DNA from: CAWUEZ02 sp963921355
GTDB lineage: Bacteria > Pseudomonadota > Alphaproteobacteria > Thalassobaculales > Thalassobaculaceae
DNA: 64,000 nucleotides
Direction: 5' to 3'
Assembly: GCA_963921355.3 (NCBI GenBank)
Contig: OZ001190.1
Location: 1,550,001-1,614,000, forward strand
Positions 1 to 8,299 of this stretch are shown here, piece by piece. The notes below the pieces were generated by a model. That model saw nothing but the letters and a program-made list of their open reading frames with translations. It had not been told where the DNA came from and made no database searches. How positions within the stretch are numbered: position 1 is the first letter of the stretch; the number at the start of each line of letters is the position of its first letter. Made by a program: the position numbers and the translations under genes.

Positions 1-261
1 ACGGTGCGCGCGCTTGAGCAGCGGGGCTACCGGATCGTCTGGCTGCCGACCGACCAGAGCGACGCGACCCTGAACCGGGCCCTGAACATCGTCACACTCG
101 GTCCGCGCAAAGTTCTGATGCTGGCGGGCTATGAACCGGTACAGGCGGTCTACGAGGCAGCCGGAATCGAGTGCATCACCTTCGACGGCTCGGAGCTGGT
201 CAAGGCGGCGGGCGCCATCGGGTGCCTTACCGGGGTTGTTCACCGGGATCCCGTGGACTGA
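1..261 (+). CDS. Amidinotransferase / dimethylarginine dimethylaminohydrolase-like protein, C-terminal part (cut by window start)
   Basis: The reading frame is open from base 1 and ends at TGA 259-261, so only the last 86 codons are present. The tail reads GAIGCLTGVV, which fits the end of the pentein-fold amidinotransferases (DDAH and arginine deiminase relatives), where the catalytic Cys lies very near the C-terminus. Known members hydrolyse guanidino groups, for example dimethylarginine to citrulline. The substrate cannot be told from this fragment. The end overlaps the convergent downstream gene by 35 bases. The GTG at position 4 is internal and is not the start. Confidence 0.6.
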   Translation, partial: TVRALEQRGYRIVWLPTDQSDATLNRALNIVTLGPRKVLMLAGYEPVQAVYEAAGIECITFDGSELVKAAGAIGCLTGVVHRDPVD

Positions 262-1444
262 GCGAGCCGACCAACCGTTCCATCCCGGTAAACGCCAGCC
301 AGCGCTCGATCTCGGCCTCGATCTTGGCGGTGCGGGCCTTCGAGGGCCGCATCCCCGGCTCCATCCAGAGGCCGCGGATTTCCAGATCGCCGCGATCGCG
401 GTGGGCCTTCAACTCGATGCGGCCGACCAGGCGGTCGCGCTCCAGCATCGGCAGCACGTAGTAGCCGTAGATCCGCTTTTTCGCGGGAACGAACGCCTCG
501 AAGCGATAGTCGAAACCGAACAGTCGCTGGGTGCGGTGGCGCTCACGGATCATCGGATCGAACGGTGACAGGAACCGGACCCGGGCCGGGGGCTCCGGGG
601 CGTTCCGGACCACATCGAGGATGTCCGGCCGGGCCCAGACCGGCCGGACCGATCCGTCGGCCAGTTCAATCTCGACACGCCGCAGGACGGATCCGTCCAC
701 GCTGGCGCACCAGGCCTCGGCTTCGGCCGGCGATATCGCATCGAAGAACCGGGCGATCTCGCCGTGGCTGGCGACGCCGAGCCGGGCAATCGCCTCGCGT
801 CCGGCCCAGTCGACGAAGGCATCGTGGTCCGGTTCCGGGGCGTGATGTTCTGCCGGGATGACCCGGTGCGCCAGGTCGTAGACCTTGGCGAACCCGCGCC
901 GGCCTGAGACCGCGAACTCGCCACTGCGCCACAGGTACTCGAGCGCGGTCTTCGACGGGGTCCAGCCCCACCACGTCCCGCGCTCCTCGGCGTCGTCCGG
1001 TGTCAGGTCGCGGGACATGACAGCCCCCTCGGTCTCGACCCGGCGGCGCACCTCTTCCAGGACCGACTCGCGCCGGCCGGCAAACCGGTCGACCCAATGT
1101 CCAGGCCTGTCCATCCGGGCCTTCATGCGGGCGAATTGGGGTTTCCAGAACGGGAAAAACCGGGTCGGGATGATCGACGCGTCGTGGGTCCAGTGCTCGA
1201 ACAGGGACCGCCGGTTCTCCAGCAGGTGCTTCAGGAGCGACTTGCGGTAGCCGGTCGCCCGGCTGAACAGGATGTGGTGGTGAGCCTGCTCCAGAGTCGA
1301 GATGGTATCGACCTGAACGAACCCCAGACGGTCGATCAGCGCATCCAGGCCGTCTCGGGTGAGCGTCCCGCCGGGCCGGTCCGCCAGACCATGGCGTTCG
1401 ATGAACAGGCGCCTCAGGTCGGCGTTGGCGATCCGGTCGGTCAT
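227..1444 (-). CDS. Winged-helix DNA glycosylase of the YcaQ/AlkX family
   Basis: This 405-residue protein matches the HTH_42 (formerly DUF1006) family, which includes Escherichia coli YcaQ (AlkX), a glycosylase that unhooks DNA interstrand crosslinks. The family's Gln-hydrophobic-Asp motif is visible as QVD at residues 44-46, within FVQVDTISTLEQAHH. The length is that of a complete protein. Further family signatures are FEHWTHDASIIP around residue 83 and the C-terminal LSPFDPMIRERHRTQRLFGF block. The ATG at 1444 is the first start in the frame. The gene converges on the amidinotransferase with a 35-base overlap. Family assignment is secure; the biochemical role is inferred from E. coli. Confidence 0.82.
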   Translation of the reverse strand: MTDRIANADLRRLFIERHGLADRPGGTLTRDGLDALIDRLGFVQVDTISTLEQAHHHILFSRATGYRKSLLKHLLENRRSLFEHWTHDASIIPTRFFPFWKPQFARMKARMDRPGHWVDRFAGRRESVLEEVRRRVETEGAVMSRDLTPDDAEERGTWWGWTPSKTALEYLWRSGEFAVSGRRGFAKVYDLAHRVIPAEHHAPEPDHDAFVDWAGREAIARLGVASHGEIARFFDAISPAEAEAWCASVDGSVLRRVEIELADGSVRPVWARPDILDVVRNAPEPPARVRFLSPFDPMIRERHRTQRLFGFDYRFEAFVPAKKRIYGYYVLPMLERDRLVGRIELKAHRDRGDLEIRGLWMEPGMRPSKARTAKIEAEIERWLAFTGMERLVGSLSPRDPGEQPR

Positions 1445-1557
1445 GGGCGGCCCGGACGGGCACGGCCCGGACGGGGCGCAGGTTGGCGGTCTTGGGTCAT
1501 GGTCTCTCTAAGGCGGCTCGGTCTATGCTCGTGGAAACGGGCGCGGGAGGAACGCCA

Positions 1558-1968
1558 ATGCCAATCGGAAGGCTTGATCATGTCAACATTCGCACCACCG
1601 ATGTCGACGCCCAGGTCGCCTTCTACGAACGCGTTCTCGGCCTGACGCGCGGGACCCGGCCTGACTTCAGTTTCAGCGGCGCCTGGATGTACTCCGGTCC
1701 GGATGCGGTGATCCACGTTGTCGAGACCGACGACACCATGGCCTATCGGCGCGAACAGCAGCTTAAGCACTTCGCCCTGCGGGCATCCGGGCTGGCGGAC
1801 TTCCTCGCCCATCTGCGCCGGGAGAATGTTCCCTATCGATGCGGCGTCCTGCCGGGTGACGGTTTCGGGCATACACAGGTCAACATCTTCGACGCCGACG
1901 GCAATCATCTGCACATCGACTTTCCGCCCGGCGACAACGCTGACATCACCGAGTTTACGGGGACCTGA
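1558..1968 (+). CDS. VOC (glyoxalase/bleomycin-resistance fold) family protein
   Basis: This 136-residue protein has the single VOC module: LDHVNIRTTDVDAQVAFYERVLG at the start and DADGNHLHIDFP near the end, giving the usual His and acidic metal-ligand positions. VOC proteins include glyoxalases, dioxygenases and isomerases, and the reaction here cannot be assigned. The ATG at 1558 is chosen over the longer frame from 1483 because GGGAGG sits 8-13 bases upstream and the VOC domain begins immediately. Twenty bases separate it from the class II aldolase gene, so the two are probably co-transcribed with the dehydrogenase that follows. Confidence 0.8.
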   Translation: MPIGRLDHVNIRTTDVDAQVAFYERVLGLTRGTRPDFSFSGAWMYSGPDAVIHVVETDDTMAYRREQQLKHFALRASGLADFLAHLRRENVPYRCGVLPGDGFGHTQVNIFDADGNHLHIDFPPGDNADITEFTGT

Positions 1969-1988
1969 ACGGTCCCGGGGAGGGCACA

Positions 1989-2759
1989 ATGACCGTCACC
2001 TCAATGCCGACCAGCCGACCGCGGTCTCCCGCGGAGCAGCGGGTGCGTGAGGAACTGGCCGCGGTTTACCGGATCTTCGCGGCGCGGGGCATGGATGACC
2101 TGATCTACACCCACATCTCGGCGCGGGTGCCGGGCGCGGAGGCGCATTTCCTGATCAACCCGTTCGGTCTGATGTACGAGGAAGTGACGGCCTCCAATCT
2201 GGTGAAGATCGACCTCGCCGGGAACATCGTCGAGGACAGCGCCCATCCCATCAACTACGCGGGCTTTGTCATTCACGGCGCGGTTCACGAGGCGTTGCCG
2301 GACGCCCATTGTGTGATCCACCTGCATACCGACAGCGGTGTGGCGGTCGCTTGCCAGGAGCAGGGGCTGATCGACGCCTCCCAGTTCGCCATGTTCCTGC
2401 CGGGCGGCGTTGCCTACCACACGTACGAAGGGCTGGCGTTCGACGACGCCGAGAAGCCGCGCCTGGTCGCCGATCTCGGGGACCGAAAGGCGATGATCCT
2501 GCGCAATCACGGTACCCTGACCGTCGGGGCGACCGTCGCCGAGGCGTTCTTCCATATGTACAATCTGGAACGCGCCTGCCGGGTTCAGGTCCTGGCCCAG
2601 GCGGGCGGCCAGGCGGAGCTGTTGCCGATCGAGCCATCGGTTGTCGCCCACACCCGGGCGCAGAAGCCGGTCGGGACCCGCTTCGGCGGGTACGGCGAAC
2701 TGGAACTCGATGCCTGGATGCGCAAGCTCGACCGCGAAGGCAGCGACTTCCGGAACTGA
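1989..2759 (+). CDS. Class II aldolase/adducin family protein
   Basis: This 256-residue protein has the zinc-dependent class II aldolase/adducin fold (relatives: fuculose-phosphate and ribulose-phosphate epimerase/aldolases). The metal ligands are visible as His111 and His113 in HLH and His174 in RNHGTL. The motif NPFGLMYEEVTASNLVKID around residues 57-75 is typical. A GGGGAGGG ribosome site precedes the ATG. It lies between a VOC protein and a 3-hydroxyisobutyrate-dehydrogenase-like protein. Aldolase plus such a dehydrogenase recalls four-carbon acid-sugar catabolic loci, but the kinase of those loci is absent, so the substrate is open. Confidence 0.85.
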   Translation: MTVTSMPTSRPRSPAEQRVREELAAVYRIFAARGMDDLIYTHISARVPGAEAHFLINPFGLMYEEVTASNLVKIDLAGNIVEDSAHPINYAGFVIHGAVHEALPDAHCVIHLHTDSGVAVACQEQGLIDASQFAMFLPGGVAYHTYEGLAFDDAEKPRLVADLGDRKAMILRNHGTLTVGATVAEAFFHMYNLERACRVQVLAQAGGQAELLPIEPSVVAHTRAQKPVGTRFGGYGELELDAWMRKLDREGSDFRN

Positions 2760-2799
2760 CCCGCAGCCTATCAGCGCGGCGTCCTTCAAGGAGACAGAC

Positions 2800-3684
2800 A
2801 TGACGGATCCCGTCGGACTGATCGGGCTCGGCAATGCCGGGGCGTCGGTCGCGAAAGCCCTGACCGCCAAGGTGCCGGTGGTCGGGTTTGACCTCGATGC
2901 CGCTCGATGCGGGACCGCGACAGGGTTCGGGGTGCGGTGTGTCGACAGCGCGGCCGCGGTTGCCGCCGAGGCGCCGCGGATTCTGCTGTCGCTGCCGAAA
3001 CCGGAGGCGTCCGTCGCCGTGGTCCGGGCGATCCTGGAGGCCGGTCACCGCCCCGAGGTTGTGATCGAGACCAGCACCGTGACCCCCGCGACGGCGATCG
3101 AATGCCACGATCGTTGCGCGCGCGATGGCGTGGCCTTCGTGGACGCCGCGATCGCCGGCGGGGTCGCCAGCATGGCGGCAGCCCGGATCACGTTCTTTCT
3201 CGGCGGGTCGCCGGATGCCATTGCCCGCGCGCGCCCGGTGCTCGAACTGCTGGCCGAGCGGATCTTCGAGCTCGGCCCGATCGGCGCCGGCATGGGAACC
3301 AAGGTCGTCAACAATGCGGCGATGCACGCCGTCATGGTGGTGCTGATCGAGGCCTTTGCCATGTCGACCAAGCTTGGCGTGCCGGTTGAGACCATGGTCG
3401 AGATCCTGAACCGGGAGGAAGGCCTGCTGCGTCCGCTGGTGCATCGGATGGGCGAACGCATGGCTGGCGGCGACTACGCTGCGGGCATGTCGGTCAGCAA
3501 CGCCCGCAAGGACTCCGTGCTGGCGCTGGAGACCGCCCAGGCGCTTGGTGTGCCGCTGTTTGCCACGCTGGCCTCCCACACGCCTTACGAGATCGCCGAG
3601 GCCGAGGGAATGGGGGATCTGGACTACGCCGCACTGGCCACATTGTGGGAGCGCTGGGCTGAGGTGTCTTTTCAGAACGGGTAG
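2800..3684 (+). CDS. NAD(P)-dependent beta-hydroxyacid dehydrogenase (3-hydroxyisobutyrate dehydrogenase family)
   Basis: This 294-residue protein starts with the Rossmann motif GLIGLGNAG (residues 6-14). It has the substrate-binding stretch DAAIAGGV at 115-122 and the catalytic lysine Lys168 in GAGMGTKVVNN, all typical of beta-hydroxyacid dehydrogenases. The all-helical C-terminal domain is complete. ATG 2800 is preferred because AAGGAG lies about 7 bases upstream and the Rossmann strand begins at residue 4; the longer upstream frame is a shadow of the aldolase. It probably belongs to the VOC-aldolase-dehydrogenase unit. The substrate is not determinable from sequence. Confidence 0.83.
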   Translation: MTDPVGLIGLGNAGASVAKALTAKVPVVGFDLDAARCGTATGFGVRCVDSAAAVAAEAPRILLSLPKPEASVAVVRAILEAGHRPEVVIETSTVTPATAIECHDRCARDGVAFVDAAIAGGVASMAAARITFFLGGSPDAIARARPVLELLAERIFELGPIGAGMGTKVVNNAAMHAVMVVLIEAFAMSTKLGVPVETMVEILNREEGLLRPLVHRMGERMAGGDYAAGMSVSNARKDSVLALETAQALGVPLFATLASHTPYEIAEAEGMGDLDYAALATLWERWAEVSFQNG

Positions 3685-3793
3685 GCAGAATTGCAATAAT
3701 CGAAACACAAAACGGTGTTAGGCTGAAACAGGGGGTCGGTACTGACCGCGCAATGTTTCGGGCGCGGTTTCGGACGAAGGTGGGGGAGCCGCA

Positions 3794-4504
3794 ATGGCTC
3801 AGGTTGTGGGCTACGAGATCGAAGTCCAGGTCGGCGGCGCGTGGCGTACGGTCCAGTCGTTCGGTCCGTCCGAACACGGCAATGCGCGTGTCGAACTGGC
3901 GCGTCTGGAATCGGCGCCGCCCGGCGGCGGACTGAAGCTGATCGAAGAGACCGTCGACGACAGTGGTGTGTTCAAACGCCGCACCCTGGTCTTCAAGCGC
4001 TTTGACGAGGAGGGCGCGCCGGCCGGCGGCAAGGACGCTATCCGGCGTGGCGCCGGCGGCACGACTGCGGCGCCGAAATCGGCGCGCGCCAAGGACCGCC
4101 AGAAATCCAAACCGGCCGGAACGGGCCGTGACGCCAGGGCATCGACCGGCAAAGCGGCACAGGCCAAGGGGCGCAAGGCAGGCCTCGGCGGGCTGACCGA
4201 TCTCCTGTCATTCCTGTTCATTCCAATCCGTGCGCGCACGGTCGACGGCGAGGACGGCGTGTCCACCGTGTCGGCGCCGCCGGTTCCGGCGCCGACGGAA
4301 CTGCGGGGCGAAGTTCCGATCTTCGAGGACGAGCGCGAGACGCCGCAGGAAGATCTCGTGGTCATCGACGCCACCTATCGCCAGTTCCACTCGTTCTTCG
4401 AGGCGATCGAGAACAGCGGAATGTTGACCGAGGCCCGGCGCGACCCCGAGTTCTCCCGGCGCATCAGCCTGTTCGCCATCGGCGTCCTGTTTTCGATCGA
4501 GTAG
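3794..4504 (+). CDS. Unknown protein, prematurely ended by an in-frame TAG
   Basis: I do not recognise this 236-residue product. It has a hydrophilic N-terminal half with a Lys/Ala/Arg-rich low-complexity stretch (about residues 80-135) and a folded-looking acidic C-terminal half (about 175-236). A ribosome-site-like GGTGGGGGAG lies 4-13 bases before ATG 3794. The stop at 4502-4504 is TAG. The same frame then stays open and protein-like to about 4759, so the TAG looks like a nonsense mutation inside a longer gene and not a natural end. The second half of the gene is also antisense to the tail of the opposing SDR frame. Confidence 0.55.
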   Translation: MAQVVGYEIEVQVGGAWRTVQSFGPSEHGNARVELARLESAPPGGGLKLIEETVDDSGVFKRRTLVFKRFDEEGAPAGGKDAIRRGAGGTTAAPKSARAKDRQKSKPAGTGRDARASTGKAAQAKGRKAGLGGLTDLLSFLFIPIRARTVDGEDGVSTVSAPPVPAPTELRGEVPIFEDERETPQEDLVVIDATYRQFHSFFEAIENSGMLTEARRDPEFSRRISLFAIGVLFSIE

Positions 4505-5425
4505 GACATCGACATCTTTTCCGAACGCGGCAAGGCCCTGGTCTCGGCCGTTCTGAAGTTCTTCATCGACAGCCACGAGCAGGTCGGGCACTTCGTCCAG
4601 ACCATGGAGCGCTATTTGACCTCGGCGGATGCGCCGGCGGCGATCCGGATCGGCTCGCGCTGCTTCCGCCACTACCTCGATCTCGACATGGACGGGATGA
4701 AACGCGAGTTCGACGCCGCGTTCGGCATGGCCGACCGGATCGAGGAACTGCTCGACGGCCGACGCCCCGCGCACGGTATCGATGGCCCCGGGTGCGACGC
4801 AGTTGCAGGTGATGTCGTGGGGGGCCAGCTCGACCGCCAGGGCCCGGATCAGGCCTTCCAGTCCGGCTTTCGAGGCCGAGACATGGCAGCGGTGCGGGGT
4901 GCCGATCCGGTGGGAAACACCGGACAGGGCGACGATCGCGCCGCCGCCGCGCCCGATCATATGTGGCACCGCGGCTCGGCAGAGCAGAAAGGCGCCATCG
5001 AGGGCGACCGACAGGATCTCGCGCCACTCGGCGAAGTCCATTTCCAGGAACGGTGTCTGGCGGCGCAGTCCGGCGTTGCTCACCACGATGTCGATGCCGC
5101 CGAACGCTTCGGCCGCCTGGGCGACCAGGGTGTCGACGGCGGCGGCGTCGGACACGTCGCCCAAATGAGTGACAGCGCGCCCTCCGGCAGCTGTGATCTC
5201 AGCGGCGACGTCCTCAATCGCCGCCTGGTCGCTGCGGCCGTTGACCAAGACCGCGGCACCGTCGGCGGCCAGAGTCAGGGCGATTTCGCGGCCGATGTTC
5301 TTGCCGGCCCCGGTCACGATGGCGACCTTACCGTCGAGTGCGGGCATGGGTTTCCCCACGATCTTTTCGGCCAGCATCGCCCGGCGAGACCGTGAGAACC
5401 AGTTCTGATATCCATGGTCTGTCAT
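4208..5425 (-). CDS. Short-chain dehydrogenase/reductase, 3'-truncated, with an out-of-family tail
   Basis: Residues 31-222 are a normal SDR: TGAGKNIG (cofactor), NAG, the catalytic Ser in ALSGVSHR, and the end of the Rossmann core NCVAPGAIDTVRG. The family then needs about 45-50 more residues, including the region ending in TGQ...VNGG, and these are absent. From about residue 223 (base 4759 and lower) the frame is simply antisense of the opposing gene, down to its stop at 4208. If expressed it would be a 405-residue chimera. The start may be ATG 5425 or ATG 5347, which begins MPALDGKVAIVTG and suits the family better. Probably non-functional. Confidence 0.65.
   Translation of the reverse strand: MTDHGYQNWFSRSRRAMLAEKIVGKPMPALDGKVAIVTGAGKNIGREIALTLAADGAAVLVNGRSDQAAIEDVAAEITAAGGRAVTHLGDVSDAAAVDTLVAQAAEAFGGIDIVVSNAGLRRQTPFLEMDFAEWREILSVALDGAFLLCRAAVPHMIGRGGGAIVALSGVSHRIGTPHRCHVSASKAGLEGLIRALAVELAPHDITCNCVAPGAIDTVRGASAVEQFLDPVGHAERGVELAFHPVHVEIEVVAEAARADPDRRRRIRRGQIALHGLDEVPDLLVAVDEELQNGRDQGLAAFGKDVDVLLDRKQDADGEQADAPGELGVAPGLGQHSAVLDRLEERVELAIGGVDDHEIFLRRLALVLEDRNFAPQFRRRRNRRRRHGGHAVLAVDRARTDWNEQE
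4505..4759 (+). pseudogene. In-frame continuation of the unknown gene after the TAG, cut off at the SDR junction
   Basis: After the TAG the same frame reads about 85 codons of ordinary protein sequence, including FFIDSHEQVGHFVQTMERYL, RCFRHYLDLDMDG and FGMADRIEELLDG. Codon choice matches the upstream part. Beyond about 4759 the frame becomes the antisense of the SDR gene and loses protein character, so the true 3' end of this gene is missing. A protein restart at ATG 4604 is possible in principle, but no ribosome site is evident. I read this as the broken remainder of the 3794 gene. Confidence 0.6.
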
Positions 5426-6122
5426 GCCGCCGATCTTCGAAATTCTTTCCCCCCTCGACCTCGCCGCTTTCGCCGTCTTCCTGGCGTGCTGGGCCGGCTA
5501 TGAGATCTTCGGCGGCTGGTCGACCCGCCGTCGCAAGAACCTGTCAGGCCTGATGCAGGACTGGCGCAGCGACTGGTCCGACGCGATTCTTCACCGCGAC
5601 AACCGGATCGTCGACATCCAGATCCTTCGCTCGCTGGCCGGGAACTCGGCGTTCCTGGCCTCGACCTCGATCTTCGTCATCGGTGGTCTGGCGGCCCTGA
5701 TCGGGACGGCCGACCATGCCGTCGAGATCCTGAACGGGTTCGGGTATCTGGCGGAGACCACACGCGACAGGTTCGGACTGATGGTGGCGATGCTGATCGT
5801 GGTGTTCATCAACGCGTTCTTCCGCCTGGCCTGGTCCTTGCGGCTGCACAACAACGCGGCGGTCGTGCTGGGCTCGATCCCGCAGCCCGGTGCGGCGGCG
5901 GACCCGGAAGTTCCCCGCCAGCGGGCGACCGTCACCGTCAATCTCGCCACGCTGGCGGCGCGCCACTACAACGGTGGCATGCACGCCTACTATTTCGGCC
6001 TCGCGGCCTGCGCCTGGATCGTCCACCCGCTGGTGTTGATGGCAGCGTCGATCTGGGTCGTCGCGATCCTGTATCGCCGCGAATACCGATCGCGGGCCCA
6101 TCGCGCCCTGTCACGACCCTGA
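5424..6122 (+). CDS. DUF599 family integral membrane protein
   Basis: This 232-residue protein resembles the DUF599 family of small bacterial membrane proteins with no defined biochemical role. About four hydrophobic segments are visible: residues 10-27, 72-92, 112-132 and 190-215. Between the first two lies the conserved-looking motif LMQDWRSDW followed by RDNRIVDIQILRSLAGN. The start overlaps the divergent SDR start by two bases, so the upstream regions of the two genes overlap completely. I see no partner gene that suggests a function. Confidence 0.72.
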   Translation: MPPIFEILSPLDLAAFAVFLACWAGYEIFGGWSTRRRKNLSGLMQDWRSDWSDAILHRDNRIVDIQILRSLAGNSAFLASTSIFVIGGLAALIGTADHAVEILNGFGYLAETTRDRFGLMVAMLIVVFINAFFRLAWSLRLHNNAAVVLGSIPQPGAAADPEVPRQRATVTVNLATLAARHYNGGMHAYYFGLAACAWIVHPLVLMAASIWVVAILYRREYRSRAHRALSRP

Positions 6123-6159
6123 ACGCCGCTCGGGTCTCCGGATTGTTCAGCTAGCTTGG

Positions 6160-7115
6160 TCAGGCGGCCCGGTGTTCGATCAGGCAGCGCCGGCAGATCT
6201 CGCCGACATGGCGGTGGTCGGTCCCGCAGCATCCGCCAAAGATGTTGGCGGTCGGCAGAAACTGGCGCAGCCGGGCGTAGTCGCGCCCGAGCTGAACGGG
6301 ATCGCCGTCGTCGAGCTCGGTCGCGGCATCCAGTTCCGCATGGCTGAGGGTCGACGCGTTGGCCCGCACCCCGCGGATCCGGTTGGTCCACGCGCCGCCC
6401 CAGGCGAGCATTTCCTCGAAATGGGTCGGGTGGGCGCAATTGATCATGTAGTAGGCTGGCGCAGAGGCGGTTTCCGCGTCGACCTCGCGGATGGCGTCGC
6501 CCAGCGACTGGCCGGTCGGCAGGCGCCCGTCGGTTTCCAGGGTGAATGAGATGGCGCAGGGCATCGATCGCGCATCGGCGGCCTGCGCGATTCCGATCGC
6601 CTCCGGCGTGTTCGTCATGGTCATCGCCGTCACCATGTCGGCCTCCGTCGCCAGGAAGAGATCGATCTGATCGGCGTGATAGGCCGCGGCGGCATCGACG
6701 GTCATGGGCGTACGGGCTCGTACCCGTCACCGCGGGGCCCGATGTTGCCGGACAGCACGATCGGCGCGCGGGGCTCGGCAAACCGCCGCCGCAATTCTGC
6801 CAGATGGGCGATGGCCGCATGGTTGACCGCCGCGTGGGTCGCCGCGTCGTAACCCAGCCTGGTCGTCCAGTCGCGGTTGGCGCGCCAGGTGGCGCTCTCC
6901 AGGACGAAGCCGGTTCCGTGGTTCCGGGCCAGCGTCAGGTAGGGTTCGAAATACCGCGACAGCAGGTCCCGCCCCCCGGGCCGACGGTACAGATCGACCA
7001 CAGCCAGTTCGGGTAGGTCGACCCCTTCCAGGAACATCGGTGTCGTCTCGATTCCGCCATCGGTCAGAAACGGCCCGCCGTCCAGTTGCGGCAGTCGGTC
7101 TCGGTAGCGCGTCAT
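6160..7115 (-). pseudogene. Homocysteine S-methyltransferase family protein, split by a one-base frameshift
   Basis: Two adjacent frames together make one full-length enzyme. Codons from ATG 7115 encode the N-terminal half, with LTDGGIET, LESATWRAN and NIGPRGDGYEP, and stop at 6702. The second frame starts at ATG 6705 (overlap ATGA) and carries all three zinc ligands: Cys90 in INCAHP and Cys159-Cys160 in GGCCGTD, counted from that ATG. In the family the sequence runs straight through this point, so one base seems lost in the short C run before the ATG. Translational coupling at ATGA could still give two halves. GACGAGGCG precedes the first ATG. Confidence 0.75.
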
Positions 7116-7272
7116 GATCGCCTCGTCGCTGTTGCACCGCGAGATTTGGGGCAGCGTTCGAGGGCGCGAAAGTGAACCCGTGGTGCGGAAATCAGACTGA
7201 AACACGCGCGGCTTAGACGACCGGACAAAGCCCATGGCGATGGGGTGAGCCGGGCCACCACGGAGGTCATGC

Positions 7273-7887
7273 ATGCGCAAAGGAAAACGGACCCGCGAAC
7301 TGATCCTGGATGCCGCCGAGGCGGCCGTCCTTCAGAAGGGGTTTGGGGCGACGTCGATTGAGGAACTGATCGCCGAGGTCGGGATCACCAAGAGCGGGTT
7401 CTTCTATCATTTCAAGGACAAGAACACGCTCGCCAGGGCGCTGCTGGTGCGATTTCTCGAACGTGACAACCGCACGCTCGACGACCTGTTCGACTGCGCC
7501 GACAGCGAGGATCCCCTGGCCGCGTTCCTGGCCAGCCTGGACCGGTTCACCGGCATGATGGCGACGATGGAGCAGGGGCATCCGGGCTGCCTGGTCGCCA
7601 CCTACTGCTACAACGAGGTCCTGTTCGACCGTGAGGTCCGGGAATTGAACCGCCAGGGTGTGCTGGCCTGGCGGACCCGCTTCCGGGCGATCTTCGACGC
7701 GATCAACCGGTATCACCGGGCGAACGATGCGGTCGATACCGATGCCTTGGCGGACATGGTGTCGTCTGTCACCGAGGGCGGCATCGTGATGGCCAAGGCG
7801 CTGCGCGACCCACGCGTCCTGGTCGAGCAGCTGCAGTTGATGCGGTCCTACGTCAAATTGCTGTACGCCCCGCGGCTGGCGGCCTGA
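7273..7887 (+). CDS. TetR/AcrR family transcriptional regulator
   Basis: This 204-residue protein has a classical N-terminal TetR DNA-binding domain. Helix-turn-helix residues about 24-46 read GATSIEELIAEVGITKSGFF, followed by YHFKDKNTLARALL. The C-terminal ligand domain is helical and not assignable. GGAGG precedes the ATG by a few bases. It is divergent from the damaged methyltransferase gene, with about 157 bases between the two starts, so that gene is a plausible target. The truncated globin gene follows 25 bases downstream and could be co-transcribed. Confidence 0.87.
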   Translation: MRKGKRTRELILDAAEAAVLQKGFGATSIEELIAEVGITKSGFFYHFKDKNTLARALLVRFLERDNRTLDDLFDCADSEDPLAAFLASLDRFTGMMATMEQGHPGCLVATYCYNEVLFDREVRELNRQGVLAWRTRFRAIFDAINRYHRANDAVDTDALADMVSSVTEGGIVMAKALRDPRVLVEQLQLMRSYVKLLYAPRLAA

Positions 7888-7912
7888 GACCGAGTTGCTC
7901 TAGTCTTCCGGC

Positions 7913-8299
7913 ATGGCTGATACGAGCAAGAGGCCGCCGTTCGCGCGGGTCGACGAGGACGAGATCCGCCTCGTGGTCGAGGTGTTCTACAGCCGGGCGC
8001 GCGAGGACGACCTTTTGGGTCCGGTGTTCCTGCGCCATGTGGAGGACTGGCCATCGCATTTCGCCAAGCTCTCCGACTTCTGGTCATCGGTGCTCAACCT
8101 CAGCGGCCGCTACGACGGCAGCCCGATGCAGGCGCACGCGGCCCTGGGCGAGTTGCAGCCCCGGCATTTCGCGCGCTGGCTCGAGCTGTTCGACGAGGCG
8201 CTGGCGGATACCGTCGACCCACGCACCGCCCAGGCATTCTCGCTGCGCGCCCGGGCGATGGCGGAGGCGCACCACAAGTTCCTGTTCTCTGGAGACTAG
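7913..8299 (+). CDS. Group III truncated hemoglobin
   Basis: This 128-residue protein is a truncated (2-over-2) globin. The proximal haem ligand is His85 in PRHFARWLELF. The N-terminal region FYSRAREDDLLGPVF and the central HFAKLSDFWSSVL, with Gly-Arg-Tyr after it, fit the bacterial group III clade often annotated as preprotein-translocase-like or globin. Such proteins bind O2 or NO, but the in vivo role is generally unclear. The stop overlaps the stop of the convergent epoxide hydrolase by four bases. It follows the TetR gene closely on the same strand. Confidence 0.82.
   Translation: MADTSKRPPFARVDEDEIRLVVEVFYSRAREDDLLGPVFLRHVEDWPSHFAKLSDFWSSVLNLSGRYDGSPMQAHAALGELQPRHFARWLELFDEALADTVDPRTAQAFSLRARAMAEAHHKFLFSGD

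Noticed and set aside
7116..7272. SAM riboswitch before the homocysteine methyltransferase gene
   Set aside because: The leader shows no recognisable SAM-I or SAM-II core or clear anti-terminator pairing.
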